Assembly: GCA_949318235.1 (NCBI GenBank)
Contig: OX439136.1
Location: 28,699,067 to 28,763,066 of the forward strand
Source: Ecdyonurus torrentis
Lineage: Eukaryota > Arthropoda > Insecta > Ephemeroptera > Heptageniidae
Length of the DNA: 64,000 bases
Direction of reading: 5' to 3'
Shown: piece by piece, positions 21,018 to 33,375 of the stretch
Layout of the letters: every line of letters starts with the position of its first letter
Position numbering within the stretch: position 1 is the first letter of the stretch
The notes under the pieces: model-generated
What the model was told of the DNA's origin: nothing
Databases searched by the model: none
Seen by the model: only the letters and a program-made list of their open reading frames with translations
Position numbers and translations under genes: made by a program

Positions 21018-21540
21018 TATATATATTATGATTATATTGTACAGTATAATAATAGTAAAAACATTAGTAACAAGGGACGTTATTTGAGGTGTTCCGTTAG
21101 ATACGTGTTTTTTTTTTAAAACTAAATCATTTCATAGTGATTGTGCAATGAATTTTCAATTTAAACATTTAAAAAAATTAAAGGAAGTTAGATAAAAATA
21201 AAAAATAATACCTTAGTCGAAAATATAGGCTAATCCATTGTAATCAAATTTTAAGTTGATGCGATTAACAATAGAAATATCAAAAGAAACGTTAAGTTAA
21301 AAAATATGAATCTTAATTGACAATAAATAATATTTTTTGTACTTCCAAACATAACTATGTAACAAAGTTATTATGCAGTATGGCCTAAATTATGCTGTAT
21401 TGAACAAATTGAGCTGAAAATGAGCTAGCATAATTATTACGTACTTTTTTTCTGTAAAATAATAATGAAAAAATCCGATACTTTCGGTAATTTAAAACTA
21501 TACTGTACAGCCTAAATTACTTCACTTAAAAACTCTTTTT
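21018..21540. other. AT-rich, no recognised gene
   Basis: Includes small direct repeats such as TATGCAGTATGGCCTAAATT, related to the dispersed motifs at 30,500. Confidence 0.5.
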
Positions 21541-22138
21541 AGGGTGTATACGGATGATGTCATATTTATTGCGCATAGAGGCCATACTGGAGTAGTGCAT
21601 AACATTGCTCAGTATAGGGTGTATGCATTCATGTTAAAGTCGACGCCATGTTGGATAACTCAATAACATGGGTGACATAGGGAAAAAAATCATTTTGCCA
21701 GTTTAAAAACACTATGCAATATTTTTGAGAGCATTGATGTTGTAAATATGTTGAATTAGTATCTCAAGTATGTGAGAAAAATAGCGATAACAAAAAATTA
21801 AACGATTTCCCAAAGAAAATTGGCTTAAATGAAGTTTGTCCTATGCTGAGCAATGTTATGCACTACTCCAGTATGGCCTCAAAGCGCAATAAATATGACG
21901 TCATCCGCATACACCCTATAGGGTAAACTTCGTTTAAGCCAATTTTCGTTGGTAAATCGGCTAATTTATTATTATTTATCTCACACACTTTAGATACTAA
22001 TTCAACATATTTACACTGCAATGCTCTCAAAAATATTGCAAAGTTTTTTAAACTGGCAAAATAATTTTTATTTCCTATGCCACTTATGTTATTGAGTTAT
22101 CCAACATGGCGTCGACTTTAACATGAATGCATACACCC
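21541..22138 (-). mobile_element. Family A MITE copy 5 (outer), split by another family A
   Basis: GGGTGTATACGGATGATGTC to GCATACACCC. The interruption at 21,617-21,916 lies in the GCTCAG(C/T)ATAGG motif. Confidence 0.9.
21617..21916 (+). mobile_element. Family A MITE copy 6 (inner), self-inserted
   Basis: Flanked by TATA at 21,613-21,616 and 21,917-21,920, in the orientation opposite to its host. A family A element has inserted into another family A element. Confidence 0.92.
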
Positions 22139-22187
22139 TATATATAAGAGATTTTGTAATTTAAATTTATTTGTATTAAAACTTAGC

Positions 22188-22505
22188 TTAAAGCCATAGA
22201 CCACATAAAATAACATGTGCTTTTTAATAAATAAACACGAAATGGGATCTTCAAAACTGATGACAATTTTTACCAGAATGTTAATGTATCCTCACGAGAG
22301 AACGTGAAAAAACCGTAAAGTATGAATATTACGTAAAATTTATGTTTATGACGTCAGAAACATGCAAAAATTAGTATGAAAATGTATTGCGGTTTGCATA
22401 AATCGAATTTTCTGATCACTGCTACGGGGCTACTGTTGGTTTTTGGGACAAATTATTGTTATTTATGTAAGTTTCATCAAGTGTTTTGTGATATAAATGC
22501 TTATG
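22188..22505 (+). mobile_element. Family G MITE copy 1, fused to a family A fragment
   Basis: AAAGCCATAGACCACATAAA ... TTTATGACGTCAGAAACATG ... GATATAAATGCTTATGTTTT, then an abrupt switch to family A internal sequence. The expected CTATGCCTTTAA end is missing. Confidence 0.82.
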
Positions 22506-22673
22506 TTTTTGAGAGTATTGATCTTGTTAATAGCTTGAATTTCAAGGATGTGAGATAAATGACAATAACAAATTTTTTACTGATTTCTCAAAAAAAAACA
22601 AAAGAGCAATGTTATTCATTACTCCAGTATGGCGTCCAAGTGCATTAAATATGACGTCATGCGCATACATCCT
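22506..22673 (+). mobile_element. Family A right-half fragment
   Basis: From GAGAGTATTGATCTTG through ATGACGTCATGCGCATAC to ATCCTATAG. The left half is replaced by family G. Confidence 0.82.
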
Positions 22674-23221
22674 ATAGTTTTAGTAATAAAAATACATTGC
22701 ATAACAATTCTATATTATGCGACAAGTTAATTTTACCTAAAAATAACAAAATTTGGAAATAGGTTTCAGAAAATAATAATTTTAATGGAAGAATAGTTAC
22801 GTCGGGTTTTAGAATACAATTCCTTCACAAATATTGACATATTTCTATGCTAAATATAATACTTATATATTAAAATAACTAAAATATCAATATATTGCAA
22901 TAATGCTGAATTTGTATCAGTTTTATGCATAATTAAGTTAAACTTTTTAGACATTTTTTTATAGAGAAAATGTCTTAAATACACCAAGTTTTTTAAGATG
23001 TGCAGAGCTAACTATTTACCGCAGAAGAAATTACGTTTATACTAACAAGTTACTGTTTAAACTTTTTTAGCCAAGTTTTTAATGTGCAGTTATTGGTTTT
23101 AGAATCCATTTATTTACTTGCTTTTATGATTTATTATAATCATAATTTACCAAAGCAGGGCAGTGATCTTCTTTCTTTGATCATCCTACAACTGGTCAAA
23201 ATTTTTAGGTTACTACTCACG

Positions 23222-23266
<45 letters not shown>

Positions 23267-23697
23267 ACTACACTTTGGCCAAAACAAGGTCGTTCCCGCC
23301 AATTGACATATTTTTCAATCGGTCCTAAAGCTTGTTAAAATTTCAACGTTTAGTGAGGTCATAACCACAATACTAAAAGCATTGCAAAATTTTTTTAACG
23401 ATTATTTTTAAGAGTGTATTAAAATTCTACATATATTTATTTCTGAAGAAAATACAAATATAAAAAGTAGAATAAATACGTAGATATATAAGAAATAATG
23501 TTGTGGGCCGAAGCAAAGTTTTTTTATGCTGAATGTATTTCTTATTAGAATAACTAAAAATATGGATTTATTTCTTAGGACAACACTAATATAACGAGAA
23601 GAATTAAGAGGTGGACTTTGATTCCGCTTTAATGCTCATGTACATACTTGGTCATAGCATAGCTCTATGCTGATTGTAAAACTTCTTAATTAAAATA
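22674..23697. other. AT-rich, poly-A and a family F fragment
   Basis: Poly-A at 23,221-23,264. ACTTTGGCCAAAACAAGGTC at 23,271-23,299 is the left end of family F only. The Lys-run ORF is a homopolymer shadow. Confidence 0.7.
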
Positions 23698-24003
23698 ATT
23701 AAACACCTTGAACAAAAACCATGTCTAATATCCCAACATAGCTAAATATCAATGTTGATTTGGCCACAGTCATTGATTTATCATTTATTTTACATTCACG
23801 AAATGTCAGATGCGGGTTTGTGACGTCACAGCTCACTAATCGACACGTGCGTAAAAACAAGTGAGCTGTGACGTCATTGTCTGCATATACCTTTTTGTGA
23901 ATGTAAAATAAATTATAAATCAATGACTGTTCAAATCAACGTTGATATTTAGCTATGTTAAGATATTAGACATGTTTTTTTTTTAAATGTGTTCTACGTC
24001 TTT
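23698..24003. mobile_element. Family E MITE copy 4
   Basis: AAACACCTTGAACAAAAACC ... two TGACGTCA sites ... GTGTTCTACGTCTTTC. Near complete. Confidence 0.83.
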
Positions 24004-24600
24004 CAATATAGATGAATTTCTTTAGAAAACAAAAATAAAACAAGAATTATACAGAAAAAAATACCGCCATATTTATGTCAAATATGGTAATCATTGCATA
24101 ATCATAATATGCTCTGAACGTAATTTTTACTAAAATATGGATGAATTTCTTTAGAAAACAAGAAGTAAATTGTCACGCTTGTGTACGCTAGTTCTATTTA
24201 TTAGTAAATCCTCATATACTTTGTACACAAGTGGACAGGGATCTTGACCTATAATAAGCTAGTAAGGGGGTGATTGATAGTTAATAAATGATAACATGAC
24301 AACACGATGTTAGCTTTGTATAATTAGTATTGAGGTTTGAAATAAAGTCAAAATACATTACTTACATGATTATTCTTATAGCGATGCCACTTCAGCCATG
24401 GTTCAGCCTAAGTTCAAGTTAAATAAGGACCGGCATGTCCTTATGTTAGTTAAGATGAATGTACACCCAGTGTTGAACTAAACATGGATGATCAAGTCCG
24501 CCAGCGTGGCAGTGTAGTACGAATGCGAGTCCGATCCACAGAGTAAGAGAGCCCGTGAGAGAGAGAGTGATCCTCCCTTAAAACTGTATTGGGTTTTTAT
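24004..24600. other. Unassigned; GC-richer block at 24,170-24,560
   Basis: Starts TGTCACGCTTGTGTACGC and contains an AATAAA-type signal (GAAATAAAGT) and a short frame MDDQVRQRGSVVRMRVRSTE near 24,485. It might be an LTR or UTR fragment. No second copy is present to test this. Confidence 0.3.
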
Positions 24601-24603
24601 ATA

Positions 24604-24907
24604 GGGTGTATGCAGATGACGTCATATTTATTGCGCTTGGATGCCATACTGGAGTAGTGCATAACATTGCTCAGCATAGGACAAACTTTATTTAAGCCAA
24701 TTTTCTTTGAGAAATTGGTTAATTTTTTTTGTTATTGTTATTTTTCTCATATACTTGAGATACTAATTCAACATATTTACAGCATCAATGCTCTTAAAAA
24801 TATTGCATAGTGGTTTTAAACTGGCAAAATGATTATTTTTCCCCTATGCCACCCATGTTATTGAGTTATCCATCATGGCGTCGACTTAAACATGAATGCA
24901 TACACCC
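24604..24907 (-). mobile_element. Family A MITE copy 7
   Basis: TATA then GGGTGTATGCAGATGACGTC to TGCATACACCC. Complete. Confidence 0.92.
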
Positions 24908-25468
24908 TATGACGTCGTGACATAAATAATGTTAAATTAATGTTTAAACATTTAAACTGACACATGACAATAATTAAAGTGGCGACTAGCACCTTGTGCG
25001 GTTGCTTCAGTCGTACAATAAAATGATGAGGGAGGCTTTAGTGTAGCAGCTGAGATGTAATTATAAGCCAGCAATGTGTAAATAAACAATATCGATGTAC
25101 TTGCAATTGAACAAAAGAAGTAAAAACGCGGGTGGGCACGTAAGTAACATGATAGTACATTTAATTTAAACCTCATTTTGTGAAAATATAGAAAAAAATA
25201 GCACCATATTATTATGTCAATTATCGTAATCATTGCATAGTCATAATATGCTGAACGTAATTTTTACTAAAATAAGGAGAAATTTCTTTAGAAAACAATA
25301 ATAAAACAAGAAGTGTAAGAGAAGAAAAATAACACCAGATGAAAGCGTAATCATAGCATAGTCATAATATGCTAAACATAATTTTTACTAAACAACTTAA
25401 ATATGGATGTATTTATATATATATAAAAATATAAATAGCTAATTTTTTCATAATATTTCTAACATATG
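24908..25468. other. AT-rich dispersed repeats, no gene
   Basis: The block CGTAATCATTGCATAGTCAT / AATATGCTGAACGTAATTTT recurs at about 24,090, 25,225 and 25,350. Confidence 0.6.
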
Positions 25469-25470
25469 TA

Positions 25471-25583
25471 CAGCTCTGGCCAAAAGTTCCCGAAGGGTCA
25501 GCGGCGGCCTCTGCATTTTCTCATAAAGACAACATGTTAATAGTTGCCTATGCAAATCGTACTTAAACTTTGGGCCAGAGCTG
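25471..25583. mobile_element. 113-bp Tc1/mariner-like MITE
   Basis: CAGCTCTGGCCAAAAGTT pairs with AACTTTGGGCCAGAGCTG. TA flanks both sides (25,469-25,470 and 25,584-25,585). Confidence 0.86.
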
Positions 25584-26540
25584 TATTCCTTATTAAAATA
25601 AGTAAATTATGGTTTTATTTGTTTACAATAATATAACAAGAAGAACAGTACCGTAGACTTTGAGGACATAATTCGCCACATATTAGAATGTGTGTCACAG
25701 CATACTTTAATTATGCTAAATATTATTACAATAAAACAAGTGATATATGGATGTATTGTTAAGAAAACATAAACACAAGAATAATTACATATATAAAAAA
25801 CGAGGTGGTATCACCGTAGCAGCATACTTCTATGTTGACTGTTTTCTTTAGTCAAGTAACAAAATTACCGATATATTTTTAGTAACTCGATGGTGTAACC
25901 ATACGATTCTACTTTCAGACTACATGAAGAAGGTCAATTCTTTTTAACCCCCACTTTTTATGACATTTTTGAAAAGAGCGTTAGCAAATTTCGAAGCGGT
26001 ATTTTTTCTTAGAACGATTGGAGCATGCGAAGTATTTTTAATTAATTTTTGAAAATCGACCTAAGAAGCCTGTGACGTCATCAATCGGGCATTTATTTCG
26101 GAAAGTATTGACTATGTATACTCTAAATTCATGGTTTTACTATTTAAAAAGAAGTATAAACACGTAGTTTTTTTGTAGAGTGAAAAGTTTAGTTCTTTCA
26201 AATGAAAATGCATAATTTCTATGCTTTTTTTTTAAATATCAAAAATATGTTAGAAGAAAAAAAAAACGTAATATTAGTTTATATAAACAAAATCTGTTAA
26301 CTTTAAAGAATAAGAAAGAAGAATAAATACGTAGATTTTATAAACCATCTAAAGATAATGACAATTGGCATGATATATGCCACTTTTTTTGCAAAAATAA
26401 AATTTGAAAACAAATTGATAATATTTTTAAAGTAAGATATACGTCATAGTTAGAAACAAAATACATTTAAATAGAAGCGAGAACGTAAGTATTGATATTT
26501 CCTCTTTTTGTTGTGGGCCACAATGTAATTATGACAATAT
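25584..26540. other. AT-rich, no recognised gene
   Basis: One TGACGTCA near 26,070, outside any recognised MITE. No open frame of interest. Confidence 0.5.
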
Positions 26541-26737
26541 CTGATATAGCATTATAAATATTTGCATATTTAAAAACAAAAACACATTTCTACGTTATTT
26601 TAAGAAACATTATATTTAGTGAATAATCCTTCATATTTCAGCGATAAATTACAATTTAAATAGAAGAACGTATGTAAATTTTGTGTTGTATCTAATATCT
26701 GGTCCGATTTTATTATGTTAATGTCGAATGAAATTAA
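26541..26737 (-). repeat. Dispersed AT-rich repeat (AATAGAAGAATGTACG type)
   Basis: The set TTTGCATATTTAAAAACAAA, CCTTCATATTTGAGAC and AACTTTGTGTTGTAT recurs with variable spacing at 27,530-27,840, 28,400-28,600, 28,790-28,900, 38,840-39,120 and 40,700-41,010. Confidence 0.75.
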
Positions 26738-27064
26738 AGGCATAGACCACATAAAACCACATGTGCTTTTATTAAGCGAATAAACACGACATGGGATCTT
26801 CAAAAGTAATGATAATTTTTACTAGAATGTTAATGTAGACCCACGAGACAGCGTAAAAATACTGTTAAGTATGCAATTTGCGTGACTATTCATGTTTAAG
26901 AATTCAGAAACATGCAATAGTATGAAAATGTTGTGCGGGTTGCATAAATCAAAAGTTCTGATCACTACTGTTGGGTTTTGAGACAAACTAAAGTTTTTTA
27001 TGTAGATCCCATCAAGTGTTTTGTGATATAAATGCTTATGTTTTTCTCTGGTCTATTCCTTGAA
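26738..27064 (+). mobile_element. Family G MITE copy 2
   Basis: ATTAAAGGCATAGACCACAT ... GGTCTATTCCTTGAAG. In this copy the central TGACGTCA has decayed to AGAATTCAG. Confidence 0.85.
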
Positions 27065-27956
27065 GAGTAAAAATTATCAGTAATACTGTTAACTTTTTCG
27101 ATGTAAAAAGAAAAATAAACACGTTTTTTTTTTTTTTTAATCGTCGAATAAATATAAAGAGGAAAATGCTTAATAGCTACCTACTACTTTTTTAAATATA
27201 AAAAAAAAATGTTACAAATTAAAAACCGGTAAAAAAAATATAAATAAAGACTTTGTCTCTGACAATTAAAAATAAAAACGCATTTTCTTTAAAATTACGT
27301 AAAATAATTTTACCAGGACAAGATTTGTATGCCACTATTTTTACAATATTAAAATTATACAAAAAATTGATAAAATTTATATTAGTAAGATATACGTCAT
27401 AGTTTTGAGACAAAAAACATTTAAAATAGAAGAAAAAACGTAAATATTGAAATTGGAACTTTTTTCAGCATGCTGATTAGCATATTTATATGCCATAATT
27501 ACGTAAAATTACAAAAATATCTCTAAATATTTGCACATTTAAAAACAAAAACACACTTGTATGCCATTATAAACTCAAAATATTAAGAGAATGATCCTTC
27601 ATATTGGAGACAAAAAACAATTAAAATACAAGAAAGAACGTAAATATTGAAATTGGAACTTTTCTCAGCACGCTATACGTAAAATAAAAAAAAATATCTA
27701 AATATTTGCACATTTAAAAACAAGTCATTTTAAACACAAAATATTAAGAGAATAATCCTTCAGATTTGAGATAAGTTACAATTAAATAGTAGAATGTACG
27801 TAAATTTTTTGGTGTATCAATAATACAATACATGACATATTGATGTCTAATGTTATTACAAGTAAAAATTGTTTCCAGGCCTTTCTTTTTCTCTCTTTTT
27901 TTTTTGTTGGCAATATTAAAATTATATTTATAAGAAATTAATAAAATTTATATATT
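27065..27956. repeat. Dispersed AT-rich repeats, no gene
   Basis: Several copies of the AATAGAAGAAAGAACGTAAA and GGAACTTTTCTCAGCA blocks with homopolymers between them. Confidence 0.6.
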
Positions 27957-28293
27957 AAAGGCATAGAAAACATTGAAACAACATGTTCTAAACACAAAAT
28001 GGGATCTACAAAACTGATGATATTTTTTACCAGAATGTAAATGTGGCCCCACAAGAGAGCTTGAAAATACTGTAAAGTATGCAATTTGCGTGAATATTCA
28101 TGTTTATGACGTCATAAACAGGCAAAAACTATAGTATAAAAATGTTGTACGGTTTGCATAAATCAAAATTTTCTGATCACTGCTACTGCGCTACAGTTGG
28201 GGTTTGAGACCAATTAATATTATTTATGTAAGTCCCATCAAGTGTTTTGTTATGTAAATGATAATGTTTTCATGTTGTCTATGCCTTTAAGAT
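27957..28293 (+). mobile_element. Family G MITE copy 3
   Basis: TTAAAGGCATAGAAAACATT ... TTTATGACGTCATAAACA ... GTCTATGCCTTTAAGAT. TTAA is present at both junctions, and the ends AGGCATAG / CTATGCCT pair. Confidence 0.88.
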
Positions 28294-29427
28294 ATACACG
28301 TCATAGTTTTGAGACAAACTACAATTGAAGTAGAAGAAAAAACATAAATATATCAACAAGCAAACTTAGTCTGCATGTTAAACAGCATGTGTATGTGCCA
28401 ATGTCAATCTAAATATTTGCATATTTAACAACAAAAACACATTTGTATGCCACTTTAAGACACATTAAAATTATACAATAATGCTTCGTATCTATTCTAA
28501 GACAAATTACAATTAAAATAGAAGAATGTGCGTCAACTTTGTGTTGTATCAAAGTCAGATAAATAATGGACAGATTATATATTAATATGTCGAATGAAAT
28601 CATGAGTCAAATTTAGCTGAAAATAAACCGTTGACTTAACGATTAAAAAAAAAAAAAGGAGAATAAATGCGTAGTTTTTTTTTAAAATTACGTAAAAAAT
28701 TGTAAAGAGAACAAGGCATAATATGTATGCCACATTTTTACAATATTAAAATTACATTAGAAATTAATAATATTTATATATGAAGATATACGTCATAGTT
28801 ATTTTGAGACAAATTACATTTAAAATAGAAGAATGTACGTAAACTTTGTGTTGTATTATGGTCAGATAAATACTGGTCAGATTATATGTGAATATGGCGA
28901 ATAAAATCATTAGTAAAAATTATCAGAAAATATACCGTTGACTTTGCGATTTAAAAAGTAAAATAAATACGATCTTTTTTAAAAATGATCCAAAAATTTT
29001 TAAAAGAACAATATATAATTGCTATACCACTTGTTTTAAAATATAGAAAATACGTTACAACTGTAAACCCGGTAATATTATTAAAAAAAAAAAAAAAAAA
29101 AAAATGCCATCGGTTTTTAAGATTTTAATATAATGATTATGACGTTTTTCTTTTTTTTTTTATATATAATCTAAAAGAATTTTAACAGAACAATGCATTA
29201 TTTCTGTCATTTTTTTAAAAATATTAAAATAATATAACAATTAATAAAAGTTATTTATTAGATATACGTCATAGTTGTGAGACAGACTGTCAGAAAGAAG
29301 GTAGATACTGAGATGTGAACTAACGCTTCATGTTAATGTGCCAAAATTAAGTAAGACAACAAAATATATAAATATTTGCATATTTAAAAACAAAAACATA
29401 CTTGGACGTCATTTTAAACACAATGAC
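28294..29427. repeat. Dispersed AT-rich repeats, no gene
   Basis: Further copies of the AATAGAAGAATGTACG set, poly-A at 29,083-29,103 and several ATATACGTCATAGTT words. Confidence 0.6.
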
Positions 29428-29600
29428 CGCTTATGATTACTCAAAATGCGGAAAAGGAAGTGGCCGGAAGAGGAAACCACGTGACGGTAAAAGTGGTAGA
29501 AAAGTTGGTGCCAGCAGCAAGCTAGGCCTGAGCTATCTCCCACTTTTACCGTCACGTGGTTTCCTCTTCCGGTCACTTCCTTTTCCGCATTTTGAATAAA
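29428..29600. mobile_element. Family V palindromic MITE copy 1
   Basis: CTCAAAATGCGGAAAAGGAA ... ACCACGTGACGGTAAAAGTG pairs with CACTTTTACCGTCACGTGGT ... CGCATTTTGAATA. The 65-residue Gly/Lys/Arg ORF is this palindrome. Copy 2 is at 62,117-62,303. Confidence 0.88.
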
Positions 29601-30013
29601 TAAAAAGTTGTCTCATAGACTTTTGAGTCAACTAAAATCTCCATCTGATTACATTGAATGGCCATAAGCCAATAGAAATTCACTGTCCAGTAAAATAGCT
29701 GTACGACTTATAATTTACAGAGCAATGCATAATTATAATCTCTATGCACTAATAAAAAAAAATAACAATAATAAGAATTCTTATTTTATTAAAAAAAATA
29801 ACAATAACGATAACTTGTACAATTTAAAAAGAAGAATAAACAAGTAAACTTTTTTTATTTAACAGGTTAAATTAATCATGAGAACAATTGCATATTAATC
29901 TCTATGCCACGTTTTTAAAATAATGTAAATTGTTTGACATTTGAAAATTATTTCATTTTTAGAAATTATCAATGAATTTTACGATTTAAGAGAAAAATAA
30001 ATCGTTTTTTCTA
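29601..30013. other. AT-rich, no recognised feature
   Basis: Only short A-runs and (AAT)-like words. Confidence 0.5.
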
Positions 30014-30107
<94 letters not shown>

Positions 30108-30110
30108 CTT
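30014..30110. repeat. (TTTC)n microsatellite
   Basis: About 23 TTTC units, nearly pure. Confidence 0.97.
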
Positions 30111-30117
30111 TTAATAA

Positions 30118-30318
30118 TACCACAAGATAACTTAGGAAAAAAACTGTAAAGTAGGCAAATTGCGTGAATATGACGTCAGAAACAGTTAAAAAATAGGACG
30201 AAAATATTGTACGGGTAATATTTCCTGATCACTGACAAATTAAAGTTACTTATGTAAGTCCAATCAAGTGTTTTGTGATGTAAATGACTATGTTTTCTTG
30301 TGGTCTATGCCTTCAAGT
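30118..30318 (+). mobile_element. Family G MITE copy 4, 5'-truncated
   Basis: Starts mid-element at GGAAAAAAACTGTAAAGTAG, retains TATGACGTCAGAAACAG and ends GGTCTATGCCTTCAAG. Confidence 0.8.
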
Positions 30319-30329
30319 AGATAATGAAA

Positions 30330-31200
30330 TAAGAAGAATATAGTACGTTTAAAAACTTCATATTAGTCAGTTAATAATTTTAATCTTTTTGTAGATTAAT
30401 ACAGTTTCTTGTGATAAGAGCGAACATAGAGTACACAATAGAATAAAATACGTAATTTATGCTGCATTTATGTCATTATAGCATAAATGATACTAAATTA
30501 GAGCATAAATATTTATGCTATGTAACGTAGTTATTATGCAGTATAGCATAATTTTTGCTTCATTGAACAAATTGTGCTAAAAATGACCGGGCATATTAAT
30601 TATTGCGTAGTTATTTTTGTACATCCATGTATAATTAAGATAATTACTTCTGAAATATTAATTAACTTTTTCATAAAGAAGAAATTGCGTCAAGTAAGAG
30701 TCATTTGGTTGGTCAGTTTTGAGACATTATAATGTTAATTATACTTAGCTTAAATGGTACAGAATAAATATCGTATTTATGCTATGTTGATATATAGCAT
30801 AAATATTATGAGAATAAATAATTATATTAAGTAGTTTACGAGCCATAAAATTAATTATTTAGCTTAATAGTTAGAAATAAATATCGTAATTTATGCTCTT
30901 TTTATGTTGATACAGCATAAATATTGCGAGAATAAATCATTAAATCAACCAGTTAACAATTATAATATTAATTCTACTTAGCCTAACAGTAAGAGAATAA
31001 ATAACGTAATTTATGCTTCTTCGTGTCGTTATAGCATAAATATTGCTAGCATAAATTAATTAATTAATTAGCATAATTAAATCAACCAGTTAACAATTAT
31101 AATATTAATTCTACTTAGCCTAACAGTAAGAGAATAAATAACGTAATTTATGCTTCTTCGTGTCGTTATAGCATAAATATTGCAAGCATAAATCATTGAA
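30330..31200 (+). repeat. AGCATAAAT / ATTTATGCT repeat field
   Basis: Many inverted pairs of ATTTATGC(T) and AGCATAAAT. A stretch of about 105 bp (AATCAACCAGTTAACAATTA to CATAAATATTG) occurs in tandem at about 30,945 and 31,079. The same motifs recur at 36,120-36,250, 36,840-36,920, 37,200-37,240, 37,620-37,660, 37,770-37,830 and 39,440-39,510. Confidence 0.85.
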
Positions 31201-31593
31201 TTAAGTAGTATAAAAGTCATATTTGAAAAAAACATACATAGTATATTTAAGGAACATTAAGCATAGAGCCCCACACAATATAATAAATTAAAGTGTTGTA
31301 TTCAGATGGCTTGTATCTCAAAATATAAAAATAAAACTTACAAACTTTATGGTGATATTGTAAAAGTTAATAAGATAACTATGATAAAATTTTCAGAACC
31401 GGTGACCATCAGATAAGAGAGAAAATAATTATTAAAATTCACATGGGATCTTATGGGACTCAGTCTTCAAAAAATTTTAATTTTAAATCTAGCATGGTTC
31501 AAAAGTTTTACATTTTTTAAGATACTCTATCCTAATATATCACTGTGCAACATTTCGCATTTTTCTTTCTTTGCATCTTTTTAGTCAAATCTC

Positions 31594-31628
<35 letters not shown>

Positions 31629-31690
31629 AAATCGTTTTGGCTAAATATAAAGACGTAATAAGTGAGAGAAAATGCCAATTAAAAGTATCC
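31100..31690 (+). repeat. Tandem segmental unit 1 (holds the empty TAT site)
   Basis: AGTCATATTTGAAAAAAACA, GAGCCCCACACAATATAA and a family H part, ending CCTAATATATCACTGTGC, then poly-A (31,597-31,626). The next unit repeats this about 600 bp downstream. Confidence 0.92.
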
Positions 31691-32131
31691 TGTAATTATT
31701 ACAATTGTAACGTTAATTCTACTTAGCCTAACAGTAAGAGAATAAATATCGTTATTTATGCTTCTTCGTGTCGTTATAGCATAAATCATTGAATTAAGTA
31801 GTATAAAAGTCATATTTGAAAAAAACATACATAGTATATTTAAGGAACATTAAGCATAGAGCCCCACACAATATAATAAATTAAAGTGTTGTATTCACAT
31901 GGCTTGAATCTCAAAATATAAAAATAAAACTTACAAACTTTATGGTGATATTGTAAAAGTTAATAAGATAACTATGATAAAATTTTCTGAACCCGTGACC
32001 GTCAGATAAGAGAGAAAATAATTATTAAAATTCACATGGGATCTTATGGGACTAAGACTTCAAAAAATTATAATTTTAAATCTAGCATGATTCAAATGTT
32101 TTACATTTTTTAAGATACTCTATCCTAATAT
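31691..32131 (+). repeat. Tandem segmental unit 2, left part
   Basis: Same order as unit 1, up to ATCCTAATAT, where the foldback element begins. The unit resumes at 36,017 with TATATCACTGTGCAACATTT. Confidence 0.92.
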
Positions 32132-32381
32132 TCGTTCCTGGGATTGACTTTAAGCCTTACAGGATCTCTTTATTATTATGTTTGTAGCTTTCTTCTAGCA
32201 ACCACCCCATTGCACACGCTGGTGGGACATTGTCACAAAAAAATTCATTGATTGTCAAATTTTGTTTTCTACAACTCAATTTAATATAGTATTTTTTGTT
32301 TAAAATTTGTACGTGCAACTAATTAAAACGTCCCGCGACGTCGTGTTTTTATGATATTTTTTTCAACTTTTGAGCCACGTG

Positions 32382-32627
32382 TTAACTTTGAGCCTCTGCA
32401 TCTTTGTTATTATTAAAGATAGATCTGAACATATTGCGAGTAAAAATATCTTCAGATTGTCTATTTTTTGGTAGTGCCAAAAAAAGTTTGCAATGTACAC
32501 TGGTTGACCTAAAAAAGTGACGTTTGCGAATGTTCTTAAAACGCCGTAACTTTAAAATTAAGAAGTGAGATTTTTTTAACAGCGCTAGTGTAAAATACAT
32601 CCTATGTACTACGGGTAATTTTGTCAC
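32382..32627 (-). CDS. 81-codon ORF in the left foldback arm (probably not a gene)
   Basis: Identical in translation to 35,521-35,766 on the plus strand because it lies in the mirrored arms. It begins MTKLPVVHRMYFTLALLKKS, is basic, and contains no motif that I recognise. There is no promoter or splice context. The only point in its favour is intactness in both arms, which near-identity of the arms explains. Treat it as an incidental ORF unless transcripts are found. Confidence 0.12.
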   Translation of the reverse strand: MTKLPVVHRMYFTLALLKKSHFLILKLRRFKNIRKRHFFRSTSVHCKLFLALPKNRQSEDIFTRNMFRSIFNNNKDAEAQS

Positions 32628-33375
32628 TGTTATTGTATATCTCGAATTTTAATGATAGTGTTTTAAAATTGTTCAATTTTGCGATTAAAATGTAATCGAT
32701 GCGTTTCTGAGTCGATAAAGTAGGCGATAGGAGGGGAAATAAAATAGTATGTATAGGAGTATAGGTAATATTAAACTCTACCTGGCTGCTGCTCGCTCGT
32801 TGCTACTCTCTTTATAGTATAGACAATTTTTTTTTTCTGACAGCTTGATCAGCGCATGCATTGCCCGATATTATGTATGCTGCTTGCTTTTAAAACAATT
32901 ATAAAATAGACTTTTAATTTAGTGTTAATATGAAATGTATACAATTTAATAATTTTTACTATTAAAATATATTTAATTAAATTGTTAAGGGAAATTTTTT
33001 TTTTTTTTTTTTTAACTTTTGTATTATAAAAAAAAATTAACACTCGAATCAGCAGCTTGAATTTGGTTTGTAATTATACCAAAAAAAGTATGTGTTTTAA
33101 AGAGATTGTAAATTATTTTTTCGAAGGAAAATTTATTAAAAAAAATACTGCAATATTTTTAAATCTCTTTTTTTTTACTTTGAAATTAGTTGATTTCATT
33201 TCTGTTATTTTTATGATTTTTTTTTGGTATTAGTAGTTTAGGTTCAACTTTTACACGTTTACTGTTACAGACAAATTAATTAAACGTCAATGGTACAAAT
33301 AATACAAGTATTGAAATAACATGAGAAATGATTGAGTTAAAAAAAATGTATGTGTCAGAATTGTCCCTCTTCTGT

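Noticed and set aside
24170..24560. Solo LTR beginning TGTCACGC
   Set aside because: No matching end, target duplication or second copy could be shown.
29402..29599. 65-codon Gly/Lys/Arg-rich ORF
   Set aside because: Lies entirely in the family V palindrome. The same sequence recurs at 62,117 as a MITE.
30014..30110. Regular array as a possible CRISPR or satellite
   Set aside because: It is a pure TTTC tetranucleotide microsatellite without spacers.
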